From Pseudomonas nitroreducens NBRC 12694 (GTDB lineage Bacteria; Pseudomonadota; Gammaproteobacteria; Pseudomonadales; Pseudomonadaceae), in contig NZ_BDAI01000011.1 in NCBI RefSeq assembly GCF_002091755.1, positions 62,001 to 126,000 of the forward strand: a DNA stretch of 64,000 nt, given 5' to 3'. This document shows, piece by piece, positions 7,541-15,905 of the stretch; position 1 is the stretch's first letter, and each line of letters opens with the position of its first letter. The notes beneath the pieces were generated by a model that saw only the letters and a list, made by a program, of their open reading frames with translations, did no database searches and was not told the origin of the DNA. Both the position numbers and the translations under genes were made by a program.

Positions 7541-9049
7541 TTACTTCAGATTGATGGTGGTGTTCACCGCACCACCGACCTCATTCTCGTCGAACCAGCG
7601 TTCGGTGACGGTCTTGGTCTGGGTGTAGAACTGCACCACCTGCTTGCCGTATGGGCCGAGGTCGCCGAGCTTGGAGCCGCGCGAGCCGGTGAAGGAGAAC
7701 AGCGGTACCGGCACCGGGATCGGCACGTTGATGCCCACCTGGCCGACGTCGATTTCCTCCTTGAAGTGCCGTGCGGCAGCGCCGGAGCGGGTGAACAGCG
7801 CGGTGCCGTTGCCGTTGGGGTTGGCGTTGATCAGCTCGATGGCCTCGTCGAAGGTCTTGACCGACACGACGCAAAGCACCGGGCCGAAGATTTCCTCGCG
7901 GTAGATGGTCATCTGCGGGGTAACGCCGGAAAACACGGTCGGGCCGACGAAGTTGCCCTTGCCGTAGCCGACGACCTGCGGATTGCGGCCGTCCAGTTCC
8001 AACGTGGCGCCTTCCTGGGTGCCGCGCTCGATCAGGCCGCTGACGCGGTCCAGCGCCGCGCAGGAAACCAGCGGGCCGACGTCGGTGTTGGCCTCGGTGC
8101 CGCCACTCACTTTCAGGGTCCTGGCCTTGGCGACCAGGTCGGGAATCCATTCGTTGGCTTCGCCCACCAGGATCGCCACCGAGACTGCCATGCAGCGTTG
8201 CCCGGCGGCGCCGAAAGCTGCGCCGGCAATGGCGTTCAGCGTCTGTTCCTTATTGGCGTCGGGCAGCACCACGGCGTGGTTCTTCGCGCCCATCATGCAC
8301 TGCACGCGCTTGCCGGCCAGCGAGGCGCGGTTGTAGACGTGGGTGCCGACACGGGTCGAGCCAACGAAGGAGACGGCCTTGATGTCCGGGTGATCGCAGA
8401 TGGCGTTCACCACGTCCGGGCCGCCATGGATGACGTTCAGTACACCCGGCGGCACGCCGGCCTCATGGGCCAGTTCGACCAGGCGCATGGTCACCATCGG
8501 GTCCTGTTCGGAGGGCTTGAGGACGAAGGTGTTACCGGTGGCAATCGCCATCGGGAACATCCACAGCGGGATCATCGCCGGGAAGTTGAAGGGGGTGATG
8601 CCGGCGCACACGCCGATGGGCTGCAGGATCGTGAAGGTATCCACACCGCCGGCCACGTTGTTGGCCAGCTCGCCCAGTTGCAGGTTGCCGATGGCCGAGG
8701 CGTGCTCGACCACCTCCAGGCCGCGGAACACGTCGCCTTCGGCGTCGGGCAGGGTCTTGCCCTGTTCGGCGGTGAGGATGGCCGCCAGTTCCTTCATGTT
8801 CTCGCGGATCAGTTGCTGGTACTTGAGGAAGATTCGTGCGCGGGCGCCGATGGGGGTCTTCTTCCAGGTCTTGAACGCGGCCTTGGCGCTGGCCACCGCG
8901 CGCTCGACTTCTTCGGGCGTGGCGAAGGGCACGCGGGCGAGGACTTCCTGGGTGGCGGGGTTGATCACGTCGCGCCATTCGGCGGTGGTGGACTCGACGG
9001 GCTTGCCGTCGAGGAAGAGTTTGACGGTCGGGACGGCAGGTGCAGTCAT
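7541..9049 (-). CDS. mmsA: Methylmalonate-semialdehyde dehydrogenase (CoA-acylating)
   Basis: 502 residues of the ALDH superfamily. The nucleophile is Cys286 in AAGQRCMAVS, and the NAD-binding motif is FVGSTRVGTHVY. As in CoA-acylating MMSDHs, the usual catalytic Glu position reads MMGAKNHAVVLPDA, which separates it from ordinary aldehyde dehydrogenases. It converts methylmalonate semialdehyde to propionyl-CoA in valine catabolism. mmsB follows in the same transcript direction. A divergent LysR gene across a 133-bp gap is the probable regulator. Confidence 0.94.
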   Translation of the reverse strand: MTAPAVPTVKLFLDGKPVESTTAEWRDVINPATQEVLARVPFATPEEVERAVASAKAAFKTWKKTPIGARARIFLKYQQLIRENMKELAAILTAEQGKTLPDAEGDVFRGLEVVEHASAIGNLQLGELANNVAGGVDTFTILQPIGVCAGITPFNFPAMIPLWMFPMAIATGNTFVLKPSEQDPMVTMRLVELAHEAGVPPGVLNVIHGGPDVVNAICDHPDIKAVSFVGSTRVGTHVYNRASLAGKRVQCMMGAKNHAVVLPDANKEQTLNAIAGAAFGAAGQRCMAVSVAILVGEANEWIPDLVAKARTLKVSGGTEANTDVGPLVSCAALDRVSGLIERGTQEGATLELDGRNPQVVGYGKGNFVGPTVFSGVTPQMTIYREEIFGPVLCVVSVKTFDEAIELINANPNGNGTALFTRSGAAARHFKEEIDVGQVGINVPIPVPVPLFSFTGSRGSKLGDLGPYGKQVVQFYTQTKTVTERWFDENEVGGAVNTTINLK

Positions 9050-9101
9050 CGTGGTTCTCCCAGCCTGAAGGCTTTGTTCTTGTGTGGTCCGATCCTAACA
9101 G

Positions 9102-9158
9102 TGCATTTTTGATGTGCTCAATGAGGTGATGTGCAAGTATGGTCTGCATTTTTGCAGA
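9102..9158. promoter_or_regulatory. Putative LysR operator between mmsA and its divergent regulator
   Basis: A perfect palindrome TCTGCA-TTTT-TGCAGA (9143-9158) lies in the mmsA/LysR gap. Its core TGCATTTTTG also occurs at 9102-9111, 43 bp (about four helical turns) upstream in the same orientation. This fits a LysR recognition site plus an activation site. The repeats are directly seen; the binding protein is inferred from position. Confidence 0.55.
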
Positions 9159-9182
9159 TAGAGGGCGCACACAGGAGCGCAC

Positions 9183-10079
9183 ATGGACTGGGACAACCTG
9201 CGGTTTTTCCTCGAACTCTCTCGTGCCGGCAAACTCACGGTAGCGGCGCGGCGCCTGGGCGTGGACCACACCACGGTGGCCCGGCGCCTGCAGGCACTGG
9301 AAAAGAGCATCGGCGCACAATTGCTGGTGCGCGAGCCCGCCGGCTATCGGCTGACCGAAGCCGGACATGGTCTGTTGCCCCAGGCCGAGGCGATGGAAAG
9401 CGCCTGCAAGGTGATCGAGAAACGCCTGGCCGGTACCGAGGACAACCTCTCCGGCAAGGTGCGCATCGGCGCTACCGAGGGCTACGGTTCGACGCTGCTG
9501 ACCTCGCAGCTGGTGGAGCTGAACCAGCGCCACCCGCACCTGGGCGTCGATTTGCTGGCGGTGCCGCGTGCGCTACAGCTGTCACGTCACGAGGCGGACA
9601 TCGTGATCACCCTGGAGCGGCCCGGTCGCGGTCCTTACTTGATCACCCGGTTGACCGACTACGTGCTGCGGCTCTACGCCTCGAAGGACTACCTGGCCGA
9701 ACGCGGGCCGATCCGCACGCGCGACGACCTGCGCGAGCACGCGCTGGTGGGCTATGTCGACGACCTGCTGTACAGCAAGGAACTGCAATACCTCGACGAG
9801 ATCGGCCGGCCGTTGCACATGGCGCTGCGCTGCACCAGCATCCTCGCCCAGCAGCGGGCGGTGGCGGAGGGCGCGGGTCTGGCGATCCTGCCGGCGTTCG
9901 CGGCGAGCGAAGACCCGTCGCTGCAGCCGGTGCTGGCTGGCGAGATCGAGTTCGTGCGGACGTTCTGGATGCTGATGCCCACGGAGCTCAAGGACATCGC
10001 GCGGATGCGCACGACCTGGGACTTCCTGCGGGAGAAGGCCGAGAGCAGCCAGGAAGTGTTGATGGGACGGAAAGCGTAG
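9183..10079 (+). CDS. LysR-family regulator, probable regulator of mmsAB
   Basis: 298 residues. N-terminal winged HTH (MDWDNLRFFLELSRAGKLTVAARRLGVDHTTVARRL) and a C-terminal periplasmic-binding-like effector domain from about residue 90. The WDNLRxFLxLAR...AARRLGVDHTTVxRR form is a common LysR subgroup next to metabolic genes. It is transcribed away from mmsA. In P. aeruginosa the mms operon is controlled by an AraC-type MmsR, so this is a different regulator family in the same place. Confidence 0.85.
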   Translation: MDWDNLRFFLELSRAGKLTVAARRLGVDHTTVARRLQALEKSIGAQLLVREPAGYRLTEAGHGLLPQAEAMESACKVIEKRLAGTEDNLSGKVRIGATEGYGSTLLTSQLVELNQRHPHLGVDLLAVPRALQLSRHEADIVITLERPGRGPYLITRLTDYVLRLYASKDYLAERGPIRTRDDLREHALVGYVDDLLYSKELQYLDEIGRPLHMALRCTSILAQQRAVAEGAGLAILPAFAASEDPSLQPVLAGEIEFVRTFWMLMPTELKDIARMRTTWDFLREKAESSQEVLMGRKA

Positions 10080-10084
10080 GGCGC

Positions 10085-10101
10085 GTGAATCGGTACGATT
10101 C
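10085..10101. repeat. Short palindrome downstream of the LysR gene
   Basis: TGAATCG-GTA-CGATTCA is a perfect 7-bp inverted repeat lying 5 bp after the LysR stop. It sits inside a stretch with GTAGGGCGC words that resemble other intergenic repeats in the window. It may act as an mRNA 3' hairpin. Confidence 0.45.
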
Positions 10102-10166
10102 ATCCGCCGTATGCAGGACGACGGGTAACGCTTGGGGCGATATGCGTCCTACGGGATGCGCGGTCT

Positions 10167-10200
10167 ACAAAGAAAACGGGCGGCCAATGGGCCGCCCGTT
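10167..10200 (-). terminator. Rho-independent terminator of the YebC-family gene
   Basis: Stem AACGGGCGGCC (10175-10185) pairs with GGCCGCCCGTT (10190-10200). Read on the minus strand it is followed by TTTTCTTT, so it terminates the minus-strand gene ending at 10206. It may also slow transcripts from the LysR gene on the other side. Confidence 0.85.
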
Positions 10201-10205
10201 CTGCG

Positions 10206-10907
10206 TTACGCCAGGCCGACGTAAAGGTTCTGCACGTCGTCGTTGCCGTCCAGTGCGTCGAGGAAGGCTTCGACTTCCTCCAGTTCCGCGCCGGACAGGC
10301 TGACCGGGTTCTTCGCCTTGTAGCCGAGCTTGGCCGAGGCAACGGTGAAGCCGTGCTCGGGCAGGGCGCGGCAGACGGCGTCAAGGTCGGTGGAGTCGGT
10401 GAGGAACAGGGTGTCGCCGTCTTCCTCGCCCGGCTCGAAGTCCTGGGCGCCGGCCTCGATGGCGGCCAGTTCCGGGTCGGCGTCAGCGCTGGCCGGGGTG
10501 GCCTCGACCAGGCCCAGGTAATCGAAGTCCCAGGCTACCGAGCCGGAGGCGCCGAGCTGGCCCTTGCGGAACAGCACGCGGATTTCCGCGATGGTGCGGT
10601 TCACGTTGTCGGTCAGGCACTCGACGATCACCGGCACGCGGTGCGGCGCGAAGCCTTCGTAGACCACGCGCTCGAAGGTGGCGGCGCCGTCCAGCAGGCC
10701 GGCGCCCTTCTTGATCGCGCGCTCCAGGGTATCGCGGGGCATCGAGGCCTTCTTCGCCTGCTCGACGACCAGGCGCAGTTTCGGGTTCATGTCCGGGTCG
10801 GCGCCATTGCGCGCGGCGATCATGATTTCCTTCGACAGTTTGCCGAACACGCGGCCCTTGGCGTTGGCGGCGACTTCTTTATGTTTGGCTTTCCACTGGG
10901 CGCCCAT
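10206..10907 (-). CDS. YebC/PmpR family protein (YeeN-like paralogue)
   Basis: 233 residues covering the whole YebC fold: MGAQWKAKHKEVAANAKGRVFGKLSKEI at the N-terminus, then VVYEGFAPHRVPVIVECLTDNVNRT and a C-terminal domain ending DDVQNLYVGLA. The KEVAANAKGRVF start differs from canonical YebC/PmpR (typically AGHSKWAN) and is nearer the YeeN type, so it is likely a second paralogue rather than PmpR. Family members are described as DNA-binding regulators or, more recently, as translation factors aiding ribosomes on Pro-rich stretches. Start at 10907 has an AGAG site. Confidence 0.85.
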   Translation of the reverse strand: MGAQWKAKHKEVAANAKGRVFGKLSKEIMIAARNGADPDMNPKLRLVVEQAKKASMPRDTLERAIKKGAGLLDGAATFERVVYEGFAPHRVPVIVECLTDNVNRTIAEIRVLFRKGQLGASGSVAWDFDYLGLVEATPASADADPELAAIEAGAQDFEPGEEDGDTLFLTDSTDLDAVCRALPEHGFTVASAKLGYKAKNPVSLSGAELEEVEAFLDALDGNDDVQNLYVGLA

Positions 10908-10994
10908 AGTGATCTCTTGCTGGCGGTTGCTGATGGGCGGCAAGTCTAAGGCCTTGCGCGGACTCTGGCGATATTTGCGGCGATATCCGGCGGC

Positions 10995-11420
10995 TCAGCG
11001 CTGCGCCGGCACCGCGAACACCGCGCTGGCCTGGGCGACCACCTTGTCGTCCACCGACAGTAGCGCATTGGCGAAAGCCATCTGCCTGCCGCGCCGGCTG
11101 TGCAGCAGGCGGATGCTCAGCCAGTCGCCGACCTGGGCGCTGGAAACGTAGTCCAGGGTCAGGCTGGCGGTGACCAGCGGCTGTGGTGGTTGGCCGGAGA
11201 AGGCCATGACGTAGCCCATGCCGATGTCCGCCAGGGTAGCGAGAATGCCGCCATGCACGCCGCCGCGGCTGTTGGTGTGGCGTTCGTCCAGCAGCAGGCC
11301 CAGTTCCAGCGAATCGCCTTCGCCACGCACCAGGAAGGGACCGAGCAGGTCCAGCAGCGGGTTGCGCCGTTGCAGTGGCTGGAAGCCCTCGGGATAGCCC
11401 AGATCGGCGAAAGCGTTCAT
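10995..11420 (-). CDS. PaaI-type hotdog thioesterase
   Basis: 141 residues with a single hotdog fold. NSRGGVHGGILATLADIGMGYVMA is the HGG-containing PaaI motif that supplies the catalytic loop, followed by TASLTLDYVSSAQVGDWL. It should hydrolyse acyl-CoA thioesters; the substrate is unknown. Its ATG overlaps the stop of the upstream ECF sigma gene (ATGA), so the two are probably translated together. It is distinct from the true paaI in the phenylacetate cluster. Confidence 0.85.
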   Translation of the reverse strand: MNAFADLGYPEGFQPLQRRNPLLDLLGPFLVRGEGDSLELGLLLDERHTNSRGGVHGGILATLADIGMGYVMAFSGQPPQPLVTASLTLDYVSSAQVGDWLSIRLLHSRRGRQMAFANALLSVDDKVVAQASAVFAVPAQR

Positions 11421-12217
11421 TGCCAGCCTCCGGTGTGCTGCTGCAGCACGGCGCGCACGGTTTCGATCACCCGTTGCGGCACCTGGTAATCCGGGTGCGC
11501 GCGGAATACCGCCGCTGCGTCGGCCAGGCGGGTGAGGGCAAGCAGTTCGCTTTCGGCCTTGCGGGTGTCGTTCACGCCGGCCGGCAGGGCCAGCGCCTGG
11601 CGCTCGCAGGAGCAGGGCGCCTGGGGATTCACCAGAGCGCAATGCTGTTGCATGAAGTCGTCCAGCCGCTGGCGCGCCCGTGACAGGCGCTTGCGGTAGG
11701 TCGCCGGTTCGACCTCCAGCACGGCGGCGGCGGTTTCCGAATCCAGGCCGAAGGCGATATCCAGCACGTAGGCCAGGCGCTGTTCACGCTCCAGGCACAT
11801 CAGCATGCCCTGGGTGCAGGCCAGTGCGATGCGTTCGGCGGCCAGCTTGTCCGCTGGCTCCAGCGGGCGCTCGTTGACCTGGGCCAGACGCAGGCCGAGG
11901 TCGAGCTTGTCGGCCAGGGCGTCCAGCGACACGGTGGGCGTCTCGCGGACCTTGGTGCGCGCGGTCAGCAGTGCATTGCTGGCGATGCGGAAGGCCCAGG
12001 TGGAGAACTGGCTGTCGCCACGGAAGCTGGCGAGGTGCGTGGTGATGCGCAGGAGGATTTCCTGGCTGGCGTCCTGGGCGTCTTCGCGGCGGCCGAGGAT
12101 GCGCAGGGCGAGGTTGTACACCGGCGCCTGCAAGGCCAGCAGCAGTGCGTCGAGGGCAGCGGGTTCGCCCTGCCGGGCGCGTTGCAGTTGCTCGGGTTCG
12201 ATGGCTGGGAATTTCAC
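11417..12217 (-). CDS. ECF sigma factor with Cys-containing C-terminal extension
   Basis: 266 residues. Sigma region 2 spans about residues 20-90 (VYNLALRILGRREDAQDASQEILLRI...FSTWAFRIASN) and region 4 about residues 130-190 (QRLAYVLDIAFGLDSETAAAVLEVEPATYRKRLSRARQRL). A C-terminal tail of about 75 residues carries NPQAPCSCERQ, whose CxC could bind metal or sense redox. No anti-sigma gene is adjacent, so the tail may regulate activity in cis, as in other ECF groups with extensions. It overlaps the thioesterase gene by 4 bp. Confidence 0.85.
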   Translation of the reverse strand: MKFPAIEPEQLQRARQGEPAALDALLLALQAPVYNLALRILGRREDAQDASQEILLRITTHLASFRGDSQFSTWAFRIASNALLTARTKVRETPTVSLDALADKLDLGLRLAQVNERPLEPADKLAAERIALACTQGMLMCLEREQRLAYVLDIAFGLDSETAAAVLEVEPATYRKRLSRARQRLDDFMQQHCALVNPQAPCSCERQALALPAGVNDTRKAESELLALTRLADAAAVFRAHPDYQVPQRVIETVRAVLQQHTGGWQ

Positions 12218-12294
12218 GGTGTCCTCCTGACGTGGCCGGGGAAATTCCGGCTCTTCTTCCTTGGACTTGGCTGCCGCGAGTTTTGTGACCGTCT

Positions 12295-13683
12295 TCAGCC
12301 CTGCCGGGAAAGAAAAGCGTACAGCCGCTCATCCAGGGAATGCGCCACGTTGAAGCGCATCCACGGCACGCTGCGGCCATCGGGCATGAACAGCTGGCCG
12401 GGGAACAGCAGGATCTTCGCTTCCTTGGCGCGGCTGGCGAGCAGGGTGGCATCGTCCACCGCGCGGTGCCGGGCCCAGAGGAACAACCCGGCGCGGGGTT
12501 CGTGGAAGACTTCCAGGCCGGCCGCTTCCAGGCGCCGCGCCACGCTGTCGTGGGCTTCGCCAAGCTGGTCGCGCAACTGCCGTACGTGCTTGCGGTGGCG
12601 GCCTTGCAGGAGGACGTCCAGGGCCAGGGTTTCGGTGAGTTCCGAGCTGGTCAGGCCGCTGACCATCTTCAGCGGCACCAGCTCTTCGATCAGCTCCGGG
12701 TGGGCGGCGATGAAACCGGTGCGCAGTGCCGGTGCAATGACTTTCGACAGGCTGCCGATGTAGATCACCCGCGCCAGCTGGTCGAGGTTGGCCAGCAGCA
12801 TCTGGCCGGCCGGGTCGAGGTCGGCGTAGATATCGTTCTCGACGATGAGGAAATCGTACCTTTCCGCCAGTTGCAGCAGGCGGTGCGCGGCGGCCAGGGA
12901 CAGGCTGCCGCCCGTGGGGCTCTGCAGGCGCGCCTGGGTGAAATAGACCTTAGGCCGGTTCTCGCGGGCCAGTTGCTCCAGGCGGTCGAGGTCCAGCCCG
13001 TCGGCGCTGCGCGGCACGCCGAGCAGTTGCGCACCTTGCAGGCGCAGGTTGAGGAACAGGTTGTGGTAGCCGGGTTCGTCCACCAGCACCGGATCACCAC
13101 GCTGCACCAGGTAGCGTACGGTGAGGTCCAGCGCCTGGCTGGCGCCGGCGGTCAGCAGGATCTGCTCGGGATTGGCGGCGACGCCGGCGTCGCCCATGCG
13201 GTCGGCGAGCTTGCCGCGCAGCTTCAGGTTGCCTTTGCTGTGGCCGTAGTTGCCGAACTGCGTCGGCTCTTCCCGCGCCAGGCTGCGCAGCCCGCGCTGC
13301 AGGCCTTCGCCATCCAGCCAGTGTTCCGGCAGCAGGCCGACGCCGGGGCGAATCTCCATGCCCAGCGGCTGGAAGACCTTGTGCAGCAGCAGGTGCGCGT
13401 CGAAGTCGAATTCCGTCGGTGCCTCGGCGCTGGCGCTGTCCTCGAGCGCCGGGCCGCGCACGTAGAAGCCGGCATTGGGTACCGCGTTCAGGCAGCCGCG
13501 CGCCACCAGCCGGTCGTAGGCCTCGACCACGGTGAAGTGGCTGACGCCGTTGGCCTGGGCGAACTTGCGGATCGAGGGCAGCTTGGCGCCTGCACGCAGG
13601 CGCTGCTCGTCGATGGCCTGGGCGATGCCGTCGACGATCTGGGTGACCAGGGGAGTGTCCGAGGTGGGGTCGAGCAACAGCAT
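12295..13683 (-). CDS. MocR-type (GntR HTH plus aminotransferase fold) regulator
   Basis: 462 residues. An N-terminal GntR wHTH (TPLVTQIVDGIAQAIDEQRLRAGAKLPSIRKFAQANGVSHFTVVEAYDRL) is fused to a fold-type I PLP aminotransferase domain. The PLP-lysine region is IYIGSLSKVIAPALRTGFI, with the Asp-containing VENDIYADL. MocR proteins use PLP or PLP adducts as effectors. It is divergent from the aldolase/binding-protein pair across about 170 bp that contains CTGTACAG (13713-13720), so it likely controls them. The start MLLLDP removes a 61-codon upstream tail without coding character. Confidence 0.88.
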   Translation of the reverse strand: MLLLDPTSDTPLVTQIVDGIAQAIDEQRLRAGAKLPSIRKFAQANGVSHFTVVEAYDRLVARGCLNAVPNAGFYVRGPALEDSASAEAPTEFDFDAHLLLHKVFQPLGMEIRPGVGLLPEHWLDGEGLQRGLRSLAREEPTQFGNYGHSKGNLKLRGKLADRMGDAGVAANPEQILLTAGASQALDLTVRYLVQRGDPVLVDEPGYHNLFLNLRLQGAQLLGVPRSADGLDLDRLEQLARENRPKVYFTQARLQSPTGGSLSLAAAHRLLQLAERYDFLIVENDIYADLDPAGQMLLANLDQLARVIYIGSLSKVIAPALRTGFIAAHPELIEELVPLKMVSGLTSSELTETLALDVLLQGRHRKHVRQLRDQLGEAHDSVARRLEAAGLEVFHEPRAGLFLWARHRAVDDATLLASRAKEAKILLFPGQLFMPDGRSVPWMRFNVAHSLDERLYAFLSRQG

Positions 13684-13855
13684 CCGAGGGTCCGATTCTG
13701 GTGAGGAAGGATCTGTACAGGTCGGTGGACCATAACAGCACTGCAAATTCTCCAGGGTGCCTGTGCATGGTGCGGGCGGGGCGCGCCCAGCACACTCGGT
13801 CCCAGACGGCGGCAATACGCCGCACAGCCTGACAGAACAACAAGGACCACCCGTC

Positions 13856-14629
13856 ATGCGTGACACAGCTTACAACATCGATCCGTCGAGTATTTCCGCC
13901 GAAGAGTGGCAGGCCCGCTGCGACCTCGCCGCGCTGTATCGCCTGATCGCGCACTTCCGCTGGACCGACCACATCGACACCCACATCTCCGCACGGGTGC
14001 CGGGCGAGAAGGGCCACTACCTGATCAACCGCTACGGCGTGCTGTTCCACGAAATGCGCGCCTCCGACCTGGTCAAGGTCGACCATGCAGGCGATGTCAT
14101 CGATCCACGCTTCGGCCCGAAAAGCGTCAATCGTGCCGGCTTCAACATTCATTCCGCGGTACACGCCGCCCGCGAAGACGTGGCCTGCGTGATCCACACC
14201 CACACCGCCGCCGGCATCGCGGTGTCCGCCCAGGAAGACGGCCTGCTGCCGATCAGCCAGCACGCGCTGAAGTTCTACAACCGCCTGGGCTACCACGACT
14301 ACGAAGGCATCGCCCTGGACCCGGACGAGCGCTCGCGCCTGGTCAACGACCTGGGCAGCCACATGGTGATGATCCTGCGCAACCACGGCCTGCTGGCCAC
14401 CGGGCGCTGCATCGCCGAAGCCTTCAACCAGATCTACTTCCTCGAGCGCGCCTGCCAGGCGCAAGTCCAGGCCCTGGCCGGCGGTCGCCAATTGCGCTAC
14501 CCGGCGCCCGCGGTATGCGAGCGCGTTGCCGTGCAGGAAGAAGAAGCGCTGGTCGACGGCCTGCACCTGCTGGCCTGGGAGTCAGCGCTGCGCCTGATCG
14601 AGGACGGTGAGGCGGTCTACCGCACCTGA
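13856..14629 (+). CDS. Class II aldolase/adducin family protein
   Basis: 257 residues. Zn-binding histidines of the family are seen in CVIHTHTAAGIAVSA (HTH) and MILRNHGLLATG (later His), with FRWTDHIDTHISARVPG near the N-terminus. Family members do retro-aldol or epimerase chemistry, or decarboxylation, and many are unassigned. An AAGGA site precedes the ATG at 13856, with a CA-rich AACAACAA motif (13836-13843) just upstream, a possible Hfq/Crc target. It is followed 82 bp later by a binding-protein gene. Confidence 0.82.
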   Translation: MRDTAYNIDPSSISAEEWQARCDLAALYRLIAHFRWTDHIDTHISARVPGEKGHYLINRYGVLFHEMRASDLVKVDHAGDVIDPRFGPKSVNRAGFNIHSAVHAAREDVACVIHTHTAAGIAVSAQEDGLLPISQHALKFYNRLGYHDYEGIALDPDERSRLVNDLGSHMVMILRNHGLLATGRCIAEAFNQIYFLERACQAQVQALAGGRQLRYPAPAVCERVAVQEEEALVDGLHLLAWESALRLIEDGEAVYRT

Positions 14630-14711
14630 CCCTGTTATCGTGCCCCGGTCCGCAGAGGCCGGGCGCCTGCGTGCTTAAGCAATCTGCCAACAACAAAGCC
14701 AAGAGGTGGAA

Positions 14712-15740
14712 ATGAAGAACCCGATTCTGGGAGCCCTGCTCATGGGCGTGGCGTCCGGCGCCATGGCTGCTGACCTGACCGTGATCTCCTTCGGCGGCAC
14801 CAGCAAGGATGTACAGACCGAAGCCTTCTACAAACCCTTCGAGAAGAAGGAAGGCATGAAGGTGATCGCCGGCGAGTACAACGGCGAAATGGGCAAGATC
14901 AAGGCGATGGTCGACACCGGCAGCGTCAACTGGGATGTCGTCCAGGTGGAAGGCCCGGAGCTGCTGCGCGGCTGCGAGGACGGCCTGTTCGAGCAGCTCG
15001 ACCCGGCGGTACTCGGCAAGGCCGAGGACTACGTGCCCGGCACCCTCTCCGACTGTGGCGCCGGCCTGCTGGTCTGGTCGATGGCCATGGTCTACGACGG
15101 CAAGCGCTTCGCCAACGGCCCCACCGGCTGGACGGACTTCTGGGACACCAGGAAATTCCCCGGCAAGCGCTCGCTGCGCAAGGGCGCCAAGTACACTCTG
15201 GAGATCGCCCTGCTGGCCGACGGCGTGAAGAAGGAAGACCTGTACAAGGTGCTGGCGACGAAAGAAGGCGTGGACCGCGCGTTCAAGAAGCTCGATGAGA
15301 TCAAGCCGTCGATCCAGTGGTGGGAGTCCGGCGCGCAGCCGATGCAGTTCATCGCCAGCGGCGACGTGGCCATGAGTACCGCCTACAACGGCCGCGCCTT
15401 CGCCGCCCAGGAAGAGGGCGCGCCGATGAAGGTGGTGTGGAATGGCAGCCTGTATGCCATCGACTCCTGGGCGATCCCCAAGGGCAGCCCGAACAAGAAG
15501 GCCGCCGAGGACTTCATCGCCTTCTCGCTCCAACCCGAACAGCAGAAGATCCACACGGTGAAGCTGGGCTACGGCTCGGTGAACCTGGGGACTACCAAGC
15601 TGCTCGATCCGAAGCTGGTGGAGCGCCTGAACACCGCACCGGCGAACCTCGAACAGGCTGTCCCGGTGAACTTCGAGTTCTGGGTCGACCACGGCGAGGA
15701 CCTGGAGCAGCGCTTCAACGCCTGGGCGGCGAAGGGCTGA
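14712..15740 (+). CDS. ABC transporter periplasmic binding protein, PotD/spermidine-putrescine type
   Basis: 342 residues with a short Sec signal peptide (MKNPILGALLMGVASGAMAA). The mature start DLTVISFGGTSKDVQTEAFYKPFEKKEGMKV and GLLVWSMAMVYDGKRFANGPTGWTDFWD are typical of polyamine/opine-type solute-binding proteins. No permease or ATPase gene is next to it, so it must share a transporter encoded elsewhere or act as a stand-alone sensor component. The ATG at 14712 is chosen with AAGAGGTG at 14701-14708; a GTG two codons upstream lies in that site. AACAACAA (14689-14696) precedes the site. Confidence 0.85.
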   Translation: MKNPILGALLMGVASGAMAADLTVISFGGTSKDVQTEAFYKPFEKKEGMKVIAGEYNGEMGKIKAMVDTGSVNWDVVQVEGPELLRGCEDGLFEQLDPAVLGKAEDYVPGTLSDCGAGLLVWSMAMVYDGKRFANGPTGWTDFWDTRKFPGKRSLRKGAKYTLEIALLADGVKKEDLYKVLATKEGVDRAFKKLDEIKPSIQWWESGAQPMQFIASGDVAMSTAYNGRAFAAQEEGAPMKVVWNGSLYAIDSWAIPKGSPNKKAAEDFIAFSLQPEQQKIHTVKLGYGSVNLGTTKLLDPKLVERLNTAPANLEQAVPVNFEFWVDHGEDLEQRFNAWAAKG

Positions 15741-15811
15741 CCGCAGCGGCGCGGGTAATACTGCCCGCGCCGTCCAGATGAGAGCGTCTGGTCTTCGGCC
15801 GGACGTCAGGC

Positions 15812-15884
15812 GGGTTCGCGAGCAAGCCCACTCCTACACGGTTGCAACGACATTGGCCTGGAGGAGCGAGCTTGCTCGCGAATC
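15812..15884. repeat. REP pair (type A)
   Basis: Inverted arms GGTTCGCGAGCAAGCCCACT (from about 15813) and GAGGAGCGAGCTTGCTCGCG (to about 15882), in the gap between the binding-protein gene and the convergent methyltransferase gene. Confidence 0.8.
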
Positions 15885-15905
15885 ACTTCCGGCTGCTGTA
15901 AGCCG

